Positions 10,801 to 20,586 of a stretch of DNA of 64,000 bases are shown piece by piece. This DNA is from Verrucomicrobiota bacterium. GTDB taxonomy: Bacteria > Verrucomicrobiota > Verrucomicrobiia > Limisphaerales > J093. Within the stretch, counting starts at the first letter, position 1. Each line of letters opens with the position of its first letter. The notes beneath the pieces were generated by a model that was given only the letters and a program-made list of their open reading frames with translations, was not told the DNA's origin and ran no database searches. The position numbers were made by a program, and so were the translations under genes. The stretch spans positions 128,514-192,513 of the forward strand of contig JAOSKK010000037.1 of the NCBI GenBank assembly GCA_027493615.1, read 5' to 3'.

Positions 10801-11506
10801 GGGTATCCTTGTCGCCATCGTTGATGGCCATGCCGAGGCCGAACTTCACTCCACCCTTCAGCTCCGCCAGGCCCAAGGCAGCCTTGGGCAGCCGGATCTC
10901 GTAGGTGGTCTTCTTCGTCGTGGTATTGCGCTTGATCGCCACATCGGTGAGGCATGAGCCGTCCGTAATGCAAGGCGGACCGGCCTCGTGCCGGACGGCC
11001 TCGACGAGATTCGCGGGGTTGTTCAGGTCAGGATCCTCTTCCACACCGCCGAGCGCGTAGTTGTAGAGGGCCACCTGCTGCGTCCGGTCGGCGTTGGCGA
11101 TCATCAACTGGATGGAATCGCCGTTCCACGCGCTCCGGGCAGCGTTCTCATGGTAGTCGTCCGTCACGACGAAACCGAAGTAAACGTTGTCGGCGTCGTA
11201 GGCGATCTGGACTGCCGAGGTCTGATCGTCAGGACCCGTCCACGTGCCGCCGGCATATTCCTCAAACAGCACCAACGTCCCCGTTCCCGATGGCCCAGAA
11301 CCTTTGGGGATGTAGAACTTCGGATCCGCGAGCACGGGGACCCCAGACCACTCGTTGAGATCGCCATCCAAGACAATGGGGCGGGGAGTATGGATGGCGC
11401 TGTAGTACTCCTTGCCCGGCTCGATGTCGTTCGCCTGGCTCCCGATGGGAACCAAGCACGCGGCCCAGAGCAGCCACAGAGGGATTCGGTTTGGGTTCAT
11501 ACGCAA
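7837..11506 (-). CDS. giant secreted multidomain adhesin-like protein with duplicated sugar-binding domains
   Basis: About 1,220 residues after one frameshift is repaired (10058-10062: five bases where the paralogous copy predicts seven). A signal peptide (MRMNPNRIPLWLLWAACLVPIGSQA) is followed by two nearly identical 241-residue domains resembling CBM9/DOMON-type carbohydrate-binding sandwiches (PIVLDGDLNEWSGVPVLADP). An Ig-like segment comes next. Two repeats of a PA14-like module follow, with the signatures VQSDDGFRTTAGY and VTSDDSFRMQAGY and the later EEGGGSAYLEWASV and QEGGGAAHLELFTV. A Big_5-like domain lies between them. The C-terminus (ESSDLKTWTDLPNATSPY, then KFYRLKL) is the tail common on verrucomicrobial secreted proteins. 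It is likely extracellular and polysaccharide- or surface-binding. No catalytic motif is seen. Confidence 0.8.
10005..11431 (-). repeat. 723-bp in-frame tandem duplication inside the giant secreted-protein gene
   Basis: Two copies with a period of 723 bp (241 codons) start at NDIEPGKE (near 11431 and 10708). Long stretches are identical at the DNA level, for example the block beginning GATCATCAACTGGATGGAAT at 10376 and again at 11099. Such low divergence indicates a recent duplication or ongoing gene conversion. Confidence 0.9.
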
Positions 11507-11614
11507 TCGTCCGACAGAGGTGGGTGGATTCTAAGGCGTTGGGTTACTGAACACAGACCGAGTGTGCGCGACGGCGGCCGCTTGTAAAGGAAGTTTTGGC
11601 AAGTTGGGGGTGAG

Positions 11615-13895
11615 CCCAGGGCGTGTCCAAGAATGATTCAAGAAGGAGGGTTCCGTTTCCCAGCCGGGGGTGTTACGTGGCGGCGGGCTAGTCGACCTCC
11701 ACCGAGAGGGTACCGCGGCGGGCGGTTCGGGCGGCCCGCGGGCGCGCTCGCACCCCACGCGCCGACACCGGTCCGTTGGATGACGAACCGGCGGTTCGCA
11801 CCGTGGCTGCCGCCTGGGTTGGCCGAGGGCGTTCATGGCGGGATGCGCCCCACGGGCGTGCGCATGAGCCGCAGCAGGGCGTCCGGACGGGCCTTGTGAT
11901 GTTCGCGCCACCGGTAGTAGCTCGGCGGCCATTTCTTGCCCCGTTGACTGTCCTTCCAGAGCGCGACACTGATCCGGCTCAGGAGCGTGAGGACGCACAG
12001 GTTGTTGAGGGTGCGGACGTGGAGACGACGGTCTTCGTCGCCGCTGACATCCAGCACGTAGTGCAGGCCGTTCTCGATGCCCCACTCAGCCCGCCGGGCG
12101 GCGGAAGGCCGCCGGCGGCAGGGCGCTCATCGCGCGGCTGGTGGCCAGCCACAGTTGGGTGAACTTGGTCTGCCCTTTCTCGGTGCGGTGCCGGTCCAAG
12201 CGGGCGACCTGGCTGGCGTCCAGCAAGCCCAGTTGGGAAGAGGTGATGGCGCAGGCGACCAGTTCACGGATCTCGTGCCGGCCCCGGCTGTCCTCCTCGG
12301 TACGTGCCCTACCGTGGTCGGCGGGAGGAGGGTCCGGAGGGAAAAAAAGCGCTCGGCACCAGGGTCTGCGCGCTTTTCAGGAGGCCCTCCTGGTTGGCTT
12401 TGAGGGTGAAGAGATAGTCGGCCCCGTTGCCCAGCACGATCTGGGCGGCGGTCTGGTGCTGGGTGTGGAGGGCGTCCAGGCTCACCAGCCGGCCGCTGAG
12501 CGAGAGGCGCTCCAGGAGACGACGGGCGGCGGGGATCTCGTTCTCCTTCTTCGGCGTGGGGGAGGCCGCGTCCCGCGGCGGCGGCTGGGGCGTCGGGCGC
12601 AGCGGGGGGCGCGGGGGTCGGTGGGACACTCGGGGTGCTGGGCGCGGGCGGGGCGGTTTCGCTCAAGTCTTCCGGCTCCTTGGGCCGGACCGGTTCCAGG
12701 CCGTGAACCCGGCCGCTGGGCACACTGATCGCGTTGACCAGGACCTGGCCTTGCGCGTTGGCAATACTCTTGCCATCCAGCACGATGAGATCGTTGGGAT
12801 CCTCCGGACCCAGGAGGTCGTTCTGCCAGTCCACGACCACCCGTTCCAGCCTCAGGTAGTCCACGGCCTGGAGGGCGCGGAAGAAGGTCGAGGCCCCAGG
12901 GACCCGGTACTCGCCGCTCTGGGGATCGCGGTGGCAGCCCAATTGACGGCGCTGCGGCTTGGTCAGGCGTCGGGCAAAGTCGGCGATCTCCCGTTGGGCG
13001 CCGGGCACGCCGGCCAGCTTGGCCAGCGCGAGGATGCCCAGGATCGCGGGCCAGGGCTGCCACCGGCCCCGGCAGTGGCGCGGGTCGCGGATTTGGGGCA
13101 GGCGATCCAGCAAGCTGCTCCGTTGGGAGGCCGGCAGGGTGCAGCGCACCGTCGGGGCCGTTTCAAGGGCGCGAGCGCGGGGGGCAGGGTCGGCTGGGCC
13201 AGCGCGGCGGTGCCCTCCGGATCCAGGGCGCGCACCCAGAGCTGCTTGGGCCGGTCGTGACGTTCGTAGAAATCCTGCGCCTGACGCCCGAAACCGGCTG
13301 TCGGCCCCAGGAGCGTCCAACCGCTGGCTTTGTAGGTGGTGCCATACGTGATCTGGCGATCCACGAAACTTTCGACCGCGACAATCGGATGGCCGTGGAC
13401 CGCCCGCCAGTCCGCCGCCAACCGGGCACAGCACAAGCCCAAGGCCCGGCTGGCGAGGTTGGGGAACTGCAGGCGATCGGCCAGGACCAGACACCGGCTG
13501 TTCTGCGCCAGGAAATGGCGGCGGGTGGCGCGTTGGGCGGCGGTCCAATGCAGCCAGGCATCGCGGGCCTTGAGATGCCAGGCCGCCGCGCTCCAGCCCA
13601 GCAAGACCAGCCACTGGCTTTCGTACTCGGCCACGTAACGGAGTTGCTCGCCAACGAGTTGGGCGTTTCGGAGATAATGGTGCTCGCTCACCAGGGCATT
13701 CCAGCGGTCGGTTTCGGCGGGGGTGATGAGGCGGAGGCTCAGTCCGTCGAGCACGGCCTGTTCGGTGACGCGGGGCAGACGCAGCGGCTTGGCCATGCAG
13801 AAATCAGTAGCAGGGAGGGCGGCCTTTGTCCAGTCGTCCGGCCCGTTTTCCCAGCGGTTTCGCTGCACTCCCCTGCTTCTTGAATCTGCCCTGGG
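11615..13895 (-). mobile_element. ISAs1-like insertion sequence carrying a DruA (DUF4338) domain, about 2.28 kb
   Basis: The transposase gene is bracketed by matching inverted sequences. On the left, CCCAGGGC lies at 11615-11622 and GATTCAAGAAG at 11635-11645. On the right, their reverse complements lie at 13888-13895 and 13876-13886. The spacing between the two blocks differs at the two ends, so these are candidate rather than perfect terminal repeats. TGAG flanks both outer ends (11611-11614 and 13896-13899), shorter than the 8-10 bp target duplication usual for ISAs1, so it may be chance. Typical ISAs1 elements are 1.2-1.4 kb. The extra length is accounted for by the DruA part. Confidence 0.65.
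11833..13796 (-). CDS. DruA (DUF4338)-ISAs1 transposase fusion, frameshifted
   Basis: About 654 residues. Residues 1-200 match DUF4338 (DruA): SEHHYLRNAQLVGEQLRYVA, WLVLLGWSAAAWHLKARD, FPNLASRALGLCCARLAADW and VESFVDRQITYGTTYKASGW. The rest is an ISAs1-type transposase. It has an N-terminal helical domain (IRDPRHCRGRWQPWPAILGI) and a DDE core with Asp in LIVLDGKSIANAQGQ, Asp in RLVSLDALHTQHQTA and Glu in AEWGIENGLHYVLDV. A Pro/Ala-rich insert of about 45 residues separates the first two catalytic motifs. Shifts occur at 13179-13184 (C6, needs C7), near 12600, at the T7 run near 12350 and near 12095. No in-frame stop separates DruA from the transposase apart from these. The start at 13796 fits MAKPLRLPRVTEQ. 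DruA is otherwise known from Druantia phage-defence loci. Confidence 0.85.
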
Positions 13896-13953
13896 TGAGC
13901 CGGGGCCGAGCGGAACCCGGGATTCCGCCCCCGGCCTGAAACAGCAACCGACG

Positions 13954-14046
13954 GTAGGCGCCGACGTGAGGAGGCGATGGGCAAGGCGTGAGGAGGCGAA
14001 GCGGCCATGCGGCTGATCCAAGACGCCTCCTCACGTCGGCGCCTAC
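13954..14046. repeat. inverted pair of a 23-bp dispersed repeat (family B)
   Basis: The 23-bp unit starts GTAGGCGCCGACGTGAGGAG at 13954-13976. Its exact reverse complement is at 14024-14046. A partial copy (CGTGAGGAGGCG) lies at 13986-13997. The array sits between the IS and the end of the FGE-like gene. A second array of the same unit lies at 18718-18816, on the far side of the FG-GAP gene. The paired inverted arrangement resembles REP/REPIN elements. No RAYT-type transposase is present in the window. Confidence 0.9.
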
Positions 14047-14070
14047 CTTGGGGACGAAAGCTACGAGCTA

Positions 14071-14880
14071 CTACCGTCCGGCGGGCAGCGCGGGACCCAA
14101 CGCCACCCGGAAGCCGACGAAGTAGATGCCGTTGGAGGGAGGCATTCCGAAACGGTTGGCCGCCTGGGCGAACTTGACCTCATGGCCCCATCCGCCGCCC
14201 CGGAAGACCTTGAACTTGCCCGTCGGCGGGCCGAGGGGATCGGTCACGGCGCCCGCCGGGAAATTGACGTACCAATCTTCGCACCATTCCCACACGTTGC
14301 CGTGCACGTCGTACAACCCCCAGGCATTGGGTGCCTTGAGCCCCACCGGATGGCTGGCACCGTCGCTGTTCTCCTGAGTCCAGGCGTAGCGGTCGGCCTG
14401 CGCCGTATCATCGCCGAAGCTGAAGTGGTTGGTGCTGCCCGCCCGGCACGCGTACTCCCACTCGGCCTCGGTGGGCAAGCGATAGACATAACCGGCCGGC
14501 AGCCGGCCGGCAGCCTGCTCGCGAGCGGTCAGCAGCGCACAGTATCGGGTGGCATCGACGTGAGTCACCTTCTCGACCGGTCGTTGCGGATCGCCGGTGA
14601 AGTGGCTGGGGTTCTTGCCCATCAAGGCCTCGTACTCCCCCTGGGTCACCTCGAACCTGCCCACCCAGAAGTCCCGCGAAAGGGTGACGCGCCGGTTGAG
14701 CTGGTCAAACGCCCCCGCCCTGATGAGCACCAAGTTGGTGGGCGGCACGAAGGCGATCGCCGGTTGGCCCGGAGTCACTGCGGACGGACCTGCCGGGCGT
14801 TCGCAACCCGCCAGCCAAACCGCCGCACTCACGAGCAGCAGGGCGCTGAGGGGAAACCGGTGATTTCGGTCAGGATTCAT
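14071..14880 (-). CDS. formylglycine-generating-enzyme (SUMF1/FGE-sulfatase) family lipoprotein
   Basis: 269 residues. The N-terminus is a lipoprotein signal with lipobox LAGC (AAVWLAGCERPAG), so the protein is probably anchored in a membrane. The FGE-sulfatase fold follows, with FWVGRFEVTQGEYEALMGKN, YRLPTEAEWEYACRAG, NAWGLYDVHGNVWEWCEDWY, VFRGGGWGHE and the terminal GFRVAL. Family members include sulfatase-activating enzymes, but many lipoproteins with this fold are not proven catalysts. The paired active-site Cys of true FGE is not evident at the C-terminus. It overlaps the upstream FG-GAP gene by 11 bp, so the two are translationally coupled. Start 14880 follows from the lipoprotein signal. 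Confidence 0.9.
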   Translation of the reverse strand: MNPDRNHRFPLSALLLVSAAVWLAGCERPAGPSAVTPGQPAIAFVPPTNLVLIRAGAFDQLNRRVTLSRDFWVGRFEVTQGEYEALMGKNPSHFTGDPQRPVEKVTHVDATRYCALLTAREQAAGRLPAGYVYRLPTEAEWEYACRAGSTNHFSFGDDTAQADRYAWTQENSDGASHPVGLKAPNAWGLYDVHGNVWEWCEDWYVNFPAGAVTDPLGPPTGKFKVFRGGGWGHEVKFAQAANRFGMPPSNGIYFVGFRVALGPALPAGR

Positions 14881-17800
14881 GGGGGGTGACGCGCACTTCG
14901 GTCTGGTCGGGATGGAGAAACACGGTCTGCTCGCGTCCGCCCGGCCACCGGACCCAGAGGACTTCCGCCCGGCCGGGTCGAGCCAGGACTTGGACCGCGC
15001 TGTCCTGGGACCAGTAACCCGAACCGGCCAGAACGGCGCGCGCGGGCCCGAACCGCCCATCGGCGGAGCGAAGGCGCATCTGGGCGCCGACGCCCTCGGG
15101 ATTGCCCGGCGGCCCGGACAGAATCACCCGCAAACCAGGCCGCGCCCGGATGTTGGCGTAAAGTTTCGTCGGGCCGTTGTTCTGGGCCACCGCCAGATCA
15201 AGGCGACCGTCGTGGTTGAAGTCCGCCAGGGCGGCCCCTCGTTGTTCGCCACGGAGGAGGATGCCCGACGCAACGGCAGTGAAAGTGCCATCGCCGTTCC
15301 CCCGCAACCAGGCCCCGCGACCGCTGTCGTCCCGGGTCAAGTCGAAGCCGCTGCCGAAAAAGTTCTGGCTCACGAACAGGTCCTCGTGGCCGTCGCCGTC
15401 GAAGTCGCCGGTGTTGACGGCGAAGACCGGTGCCCATTGAGCTTCACGTGGCAACGGGACGGCGAGGAAGTTCGTGCCGCGATTGAGGAAGACGGCCGAG
15501 TCGAGGAAGGTCGCTTCGACGGTGTCCGTCGACGAGAAGCCTGCGCCCCAGACGTCCGCCACCGACGCGCGGCCGTAGGCTTCGTGCGTCGGAATGCGCC
15601 GGGACAGATCGGGAAAACCTCGCGCCAGCCAGGGACGCGGACGCACGGGCAGCCACTGGTCGAGGTGCTTCCATGCCTCGATGATCTCCACCACGCCATC
15701 TCTGTTGGTGTCGTTGTAGAAAAGTCGCAGCGGCCCGGGGCGATTCAATTCGTAGAGGGAGTTGCGTCCCCAGTTGCCGGCAGCCAGGTCCAGCCGGCCA
15801 TCGCCGTCGAAGTCTCCCACCGTCACGCTGGTCCACCAGCCGGGGTAGTCCGCCAGACCCCACGCCGTGGTCACGTCTGCGAAGCTGCCTCCGTCGTTGC
15901 GGAACACGCGGATCGGCCCCCATTCGACCGCCAGTGCCAGGTCGGCGTCGCCGTCTCCGTCCAGGTCGGCGAAAGCCGCTCCGCTCACCAGGCCCAGAGA
16001 GGCAAAGGGCCGGCTGTGCGCGGCACTGGGGCGCAACGTTCCCCCTCGTTCAACCAGATCACCGAGGACACGGGCTCGGGGTAGCGGCCGGGCCGAAACC
16101 GACCGCCGAGGAAGAGGTCCAAATCGCCGTCGCCGTCCACATCGGCGATGGCCAGGGGACCGGGGCTCGCCTCCCCCGCCGCCGATCCGCGGCGTTCGAG
16201 GCCCGCGCCACCGCCTGCGGCAGTCGTGGTGTAAACCGTGAGCATGGCTTCCGCGGCCCGCGCCAGATCGAGGTTTGATTCGGCCACCAGCAGGCTCCGG
16301 TTGCCGTGGCCATCGGGCCAGCCCACCACGGCCCCCTGGTCATTCGGAGCCGCCGTGGCCGCGGCCACCCGACGAAAGCTCCGTCCGGCCTCATTGAGGA
16401 ACACGGTGAACCAACCGTCCCGTGCGGCCGAGACCACCACATCCTCCCAACCGTCGCCGTTGACATCGAACCAGCTCAAGCCCGGTCCCAGTCGGCTCAG
16501 GCGCCGGGGCAACAGCGGTTGGAGCGCCCAGTCGTCGAAGTCATCTTCCACATGGACGTGGTCGAGCGCTTCGCTCATGTCTGCGAACCAGGGTGGTTCC
16601 CCCGGTGCTTGGGCCGGCGGCGAATCTCCGCCCTTGGAACCCGCGGCGCCAACGGCCTGTCCGCCCCGACCGGGCTCCGGTTCGAGCACTTCGATGAAGG
16701 TATTGGGCTGCACCGGCACGACGGTCCTTTCGCCGTTGCGCCAGCGGACTTCGAGGTCATACGACGCGCCGGAGTCGGGTGTTGCCGCAAAGACCCGGAG
16801 CGCTTGGTCGCCGGAGAGGTATCGGCCCCCCGCGATCATCTCCTGGCTTTGCACGACCTTGCCCCCCGTCAACCGCAGGCGCGCCCCGATGCCGGCGGTG
16901 TTCGGCGCCTGCCCCTTGAGGCGGACCGCGATCCGGCCGGCGGTGGCGTCGTTCCGATACAAGCCGGCGGCGTCGTTGAGCTGGTTCACCACCACATCGA
17001 GATCGCCATCGTTGTCCAGATCGCCAACCGCCATGCCGTTGGAAACGCCGCCGTGGCTGAAGCCCCAGACCTCGCTCATGGGTTCGAAGGTGCCATCGCC
17101 GCGGTTGCGCAACACGAGGTTGGCGGTGGGCCACGCGGGATGAAAGCGCCGGAACCGCTTCCGCTGCTCGTGGGTCAGTTTCATGCCCCGCAGTTGGTCG
17201 ACGCTGTCCTGGTCCATCACGTCGTACTCGAACCCGTTCGTGACGAGCAAGTCCTCGAAGCCGTCCAGATCCACGTCGAGGAAAATCGGGCACCAGGACC
17301 AGTCGGTGGCCGCGACGCCAGCCATCAGCGCCACCTCGGTGAACGAGCCATCCGCCCGGCCCAGATAGAGCATGTTGCGGTTAAAGCGCGGCGCCTCGTC
17401 GGCCCGCTCAGCGGCCGCCAAATCGGGGAGGTCTCGCACCAATTGTCGCATGCGCCGCTCGTGGGCGCGCGCCAGCATGTCGAGGACCAGCAAATCATCG
17501 TGCCCGTCCCGGTCCACGTCGGCGAAATCCAGCGCCATGGAAGACCGGCTCGAGTGGCGGAAGGTGAAGGGCGGCGGTGGCCGAAACGTGCCATGGCCGT
17601 TGTTCAGCCAGCAGCGGTCCGGCGAGGCGTTGTCATTGCAGACGAAGAAATCCGGGGCCCCGTCGCCGTTGAGGTCGCGGAACATGACCGACAACCCCCA
17701 TTCGCGGGAGGGCGGCACGGGCTTGCCGTCGGCATCGAGAAAAACGCCGGGCTCGTTCTGGATGGCCCGAAAGCGGCCGCCGCCTTCGTTCCGATAGAAA

Positions 17801-18642
17801 CCATCCACCTCGGGCAACTCGCGCACGCGACCGTCGGGAAGCGCCTCGAAGCGGTCCTTCCAGCACGGCCGGGTGGCGGGCTCGCCGTTGACTTTCGTCA
17901 CGCGCCACTCTCCCCCTTCGCGAGCGAGGGCGAAGCGCGTGGTCGGGTCCGCCAGGTGCATCACATCGATGTAATGCGTGCAGTAGAGATCCAGGTCGCC
18001 GTCTCCGTCGATGTCGGCGAGCGCCAGCGAGGTGCCGGAGGCCGTGCGGGACAGATCCGTATCCCGCGCCTCAGTCCAGTGGCCCCGCCCGTCGTTGAGG
18101 AAGAGGCGGGTGCCCGTACCGATCCCGTTGACCAGCAGGTCCAGGTCACCGTCGCCGTCCACATCCGCGAACACCGCACCGGTGGAAAGCTGGCCCGCGC
18201 AAGCCGCCTCCCCGAGCGGCATCGGGGCGAACCGCCAGTCGCCGAGGTTGCGATAGAGCCGGTTGGGTCCTTGCAGGCAGCAGAAGTACAGATCCGGCCG
18301 GTCGTCGCCGTCGACATCCCCGATGGCCACGCCGGCCCCATTGTGCGTCACGGCATTGGTCAGGGACAGGTCCCCGCGGAGCTCGTTCGTGAAAAGCACC
18401 CCGGTCACCGACGGAGCCAACCGGGTAAAACCTGCCTTCGCCCCGGCCGGCAGCGTCGGCAAGGTCGCGCGCCTGGCCTGGGCGTCTGCCGTCCAAGACA
18501 GCGTGCCTGCCCCCCACAGCAGCGGACAACCCAAGAGCCATCCGGCGGCCAAGAGCAGGACCACTCCGCGGCGCCTCAAGTCCTTCCAGCACACGTTCAC
18601 AGCCAAGCGTAGGCAGGGTAGTGAGAGCCGGGGTGAGGACAA
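14870..18642 (-). CDS. giant FG-GAP/VCBS repeat protein with ASPIC/UnbV domains
   Basis: About 1,257 residues after one repair at 16041-16045 (five bases read, six needed), giving NEGGTLRPSAAHSRPF. A signal or anchor segment (GVVLLLAAGWLLGCPLLWGA) is followed by many FG-GAP/VCBS repeats with calcium-binding loops such as GDVDGDDRPDLY, ADVDGDGDLDLL, ADIDGDGDLDLY and VDLDGFEDLLV. ASPIC/UnbV-like segments follow (IGARLRLTGGKVVQSQEMIAGG and VGAQMRLRSADGRFGPARAV), once in the middle and once near the end, so the protein looks like two propeller-ASPIC modules in series. It is secreted and calcium-dependent, and of unknown ligand. The FGE-like lipoprotein gene follows with an overlap. Confidence 0.9.
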
Positions 18643-18717
18643 GGACGAACTCGTGTTTCATCGCCCCGCGCGGGCGGGATGTCGGCCGGCCCCCCAAACC
18701 TGGGAATCCTCCCCGCC

Positions 18718-18816
18718 GTAGCCGCCGACGTGAGGAGGCGTTGGGGGTAGGCGCCGACGTCAGGAGGCGTTGGGGGCGAGGGGCAATACGATTCGCCTCC
18801 TTACGTCGGCGCCTAC
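18718..18816. repeat. second array of the family-B dispersed repeat
   Basis: Two direct copies at 18718-18740 and 18747-18769, one substitution each relative to the unit at 13954, are followed by an inverted copy at 18794-18816. The array fills most of the 303-bp gap between the FG-GAP gene start and the terminator of the SdrD-B-like gene. The rest of the gap shows no gene. Confidence 0.9.
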
Positions 18817-18865
18817 AGTCTGTCCCGGTCGCCTGCCGGAGATGAAATGTCCGGGCGATGGAGAA

Positions 18866-18897
18866 GGGCCGGCAGCTTCGTGAAAAACTGCCGGCCC
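18866..18897 (-). terminator. hairpin after the SdrD-B-like gene
   Basis: A 10-bp perfect stem (GGGCCGGCAG at 18866-18875 pairing with 18888-18897) has a 12-base A-rich loop. It lies 48 bp downstream of the minus-strand stop at 18946. There is no T-run after the stem, so termination would be weak or factor-assisted. Confidence 0.6.
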
Positions 18898-18945
18898 GGG
18901 TGAGCCTTGTCGGTCAAGGTCGGATTTCGCGAGTCCGACCGGGTG

Positions 18946-20289
18946 CTAGTTGCGGTGCGGGGCGCAGAGCAGTCCGTTGTTGTACGCGTCCAGCCTCCGG
19001 GCGAGCGGTTCGCCCAGCCTCCACGCCGTGCTATTGGCCGCCACCCGGCTGCCGGAGTAGGTCGCCCACCAGAGGTTCCCCGCCTCGATGGTTTCGGCGA
19101 TGCAACTGCTGTCGTTGCCGATCAACACGTTCAGCGTCGCGCAGACCAGCGCCCGGAAAAGGGTGTTGCGTTTGTCGCCATCGGGCAGGCCCAGCCGCGC
19201 GATCGCCTCCGCCTTGGTGTAGGTGATGCCGCCGATGGTGATGGACTCGACGGGCCACGCCGCCGGGTGATTCTTCCAATAGCCCGGCGTGCCGGTACCG
19301 GGGTTGGTCGGGACCAGGTAGAGACCGGCGTCCCAGGTCGGATCATGTTCACCGGGTTCGAGGGTGGTGCAGGCCATGAGGCCATTGGCGTCCGCGTCGC
19401 TGTCCAACGCATCATCGCTGCCCTGATCTTGGGGGCTGAGCACGTAGCCGTCGGGCGCAAGGACGCGGATCCGGTAATTGCCGGGGATGAGGTCGGCGAA
19501 CAGGTAGTAACCGTCGGCGTCGGTGGTTGTTTCGGCGAGCACGTTGTCCAGGCAATCCAGCAGTTGCACGGTGACGCCGGCGACGCCGGGTTCGTGCGCG
19601 TCCTGAATGCCGTCATAGTCAAAGTCCTGCCAGACGAAGTCGCCGATGGACGCACACTCGAGGGGCACCTCGACGATGATGATCTGAGCCATGGTCCCGG
19701 TGTTGGGCGTCTGCGGGTCGCACCCCTGCACCACCGGGTTCAGGAACAGGATCGTCGTGTCGCCACAACCCGGCGAGTAGCCCTCGCCGTTCGCGGCCGC
19801 GTCTTCCAGAATGGCATTCACGCGGTCCTGCTGCCAGGAACCGAGTCCGCCCGTGGCCTGCTCATCCTCGACCAGCGTCCAGATCGCCCGCTGGACGTCG
19901 CCGTAAGTGTACAGCTTGCCGTTGGGGGCGGTCTTGCCGGGGTAATTCTGGTTCAGGATGTAGAGCACCAGGTCGAGGTTGTCGAGGGCACCGGGAGCAT
20001 CAAAGAACCCGGGCACCTCTGGATCGCCCAAGGCGTAAACCCGGGCCGTATAGACGCGGTTGGGCAGGATCCCGGTGTCGGTGTCCACGCACCAGCCGTC
20101 CAGCACCAGCGGATTGACCCCCAGAAGGGTCACGTCCAGATAGCTGCGGTCGCCGATCACCCCGGGATTGGCCACGGAGAAGCAGACGGTGCTCGGCAAC
20201 TGCACCGCGTGGGCTGTCGCCAGGCCAACCGCACACCCCACGGTCGCCCAAGCCTTGGCCCACCGGCGACCAGGTCGTTCTTTCCTCAT
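18946..20289 (-). CDS. secreted protein with an SdrD B-like (Cna-B type) domain
   Basis: About 447 residues. ATG at 20289 is preferred over 20319 because a Shine-Dalgarno-like GGGAG lies about 8 bases upstream and a signal peptide follows (WAKAWATVGCAVGLATAHA). The N-terminal half carries Cys residues and patterns seen in thioester/Cys-rich surface domains. The middle is a clear SdrD B-like module: SIGDFVWQDFDYDGIQDAHE, GVTVQLLD, TTTDADGYYLFADLIPGNYR. The C-terminal part includes TPGYWKNHPAAWP, a motif of uncharacterised secreted proteins often following SdrD B-like domains. No sortase signal or PEP-CTERM is seen. It is probably an extracellular structural or adhesive protein. Confidence 0.85.
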   Translation of the reverse strand: MRKERPGRRWAKAWATVGCAVGLATAHAVQLPSTVCFSVANPGVIGDRSYLDVTLLGVNPLVLDGWCVDTDTGILPNRVYTARVYALGDPEVPGFFDAPGALDNLDLVLYILNQNYPGKTAPNGKLYTYGDVQRAIWTLVEDEQATGGLGSWQQDRVNAILEDAAANGEGYSPGCGDTTILFLNPVVQGCDPQTPNTGTMAQIIIVEVPLECASIGDFVWQDFDYDGIQDAHEPGVAGVTVQLLDCLDNVLAETTTDADGYYLFADLIPGNYRIRVLAPDGYVLSPQDQGSDDALDSDADANGLMACTTLEPGEHDPTWDAGLYLVPTNPGTGTPGYWKNHPAAWPVESITIGGITYTKAEAIARLGLPDGDKRNTLFRALVCATLNVLIGNDSSCIAETIEAGNLWWATYSGSRVAANSTAWRLGEPLARRLDAYNNGLLCAPHRN

Positions 20290-20586
20290 ATGATGCACTC
20301 CCATGTTGATGGTTCTCATTACAAACCCTTGCTATGACAAGGGACTAAGCAATAGCACGCATTCTGTCGGGCGCAAAGCGCGAAGCGAGAATATGCGAAC
20401 ACGCCTTGAGGCGGGCGCTGCCGTGCGCCGCTTGACGGGTGTGGTGGAGCCCGATAGAAAGGCCGGCCTCCGGGCTGCCCAGACGGCTCTCATCGGGGCG
20501 GGACAGTCCGGACGCCAGGGCGGCCGGGCTTGCGCAAGAGACGCTGCGGGTCGCTGGGCGATGCAACCCCCAACGTATAAAAGTCG

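Noticed and set aside
11611-13899. TGAG flanks as the target-site duplication of the IS
   Set aside because: Only four bases, while ISAs1 elements usually make 8-10 bp duplications; kept as a note, not a claim.
16306-18612. Long open frame (768 codons) on the plus strand opposite the FG-GAP gene
   Set aside because: Shadow of a GC-rich gene; the peptide is Arg/His/Gly/Val-rich with no family pattern, while the other strand has clear FG-GAP repeats.
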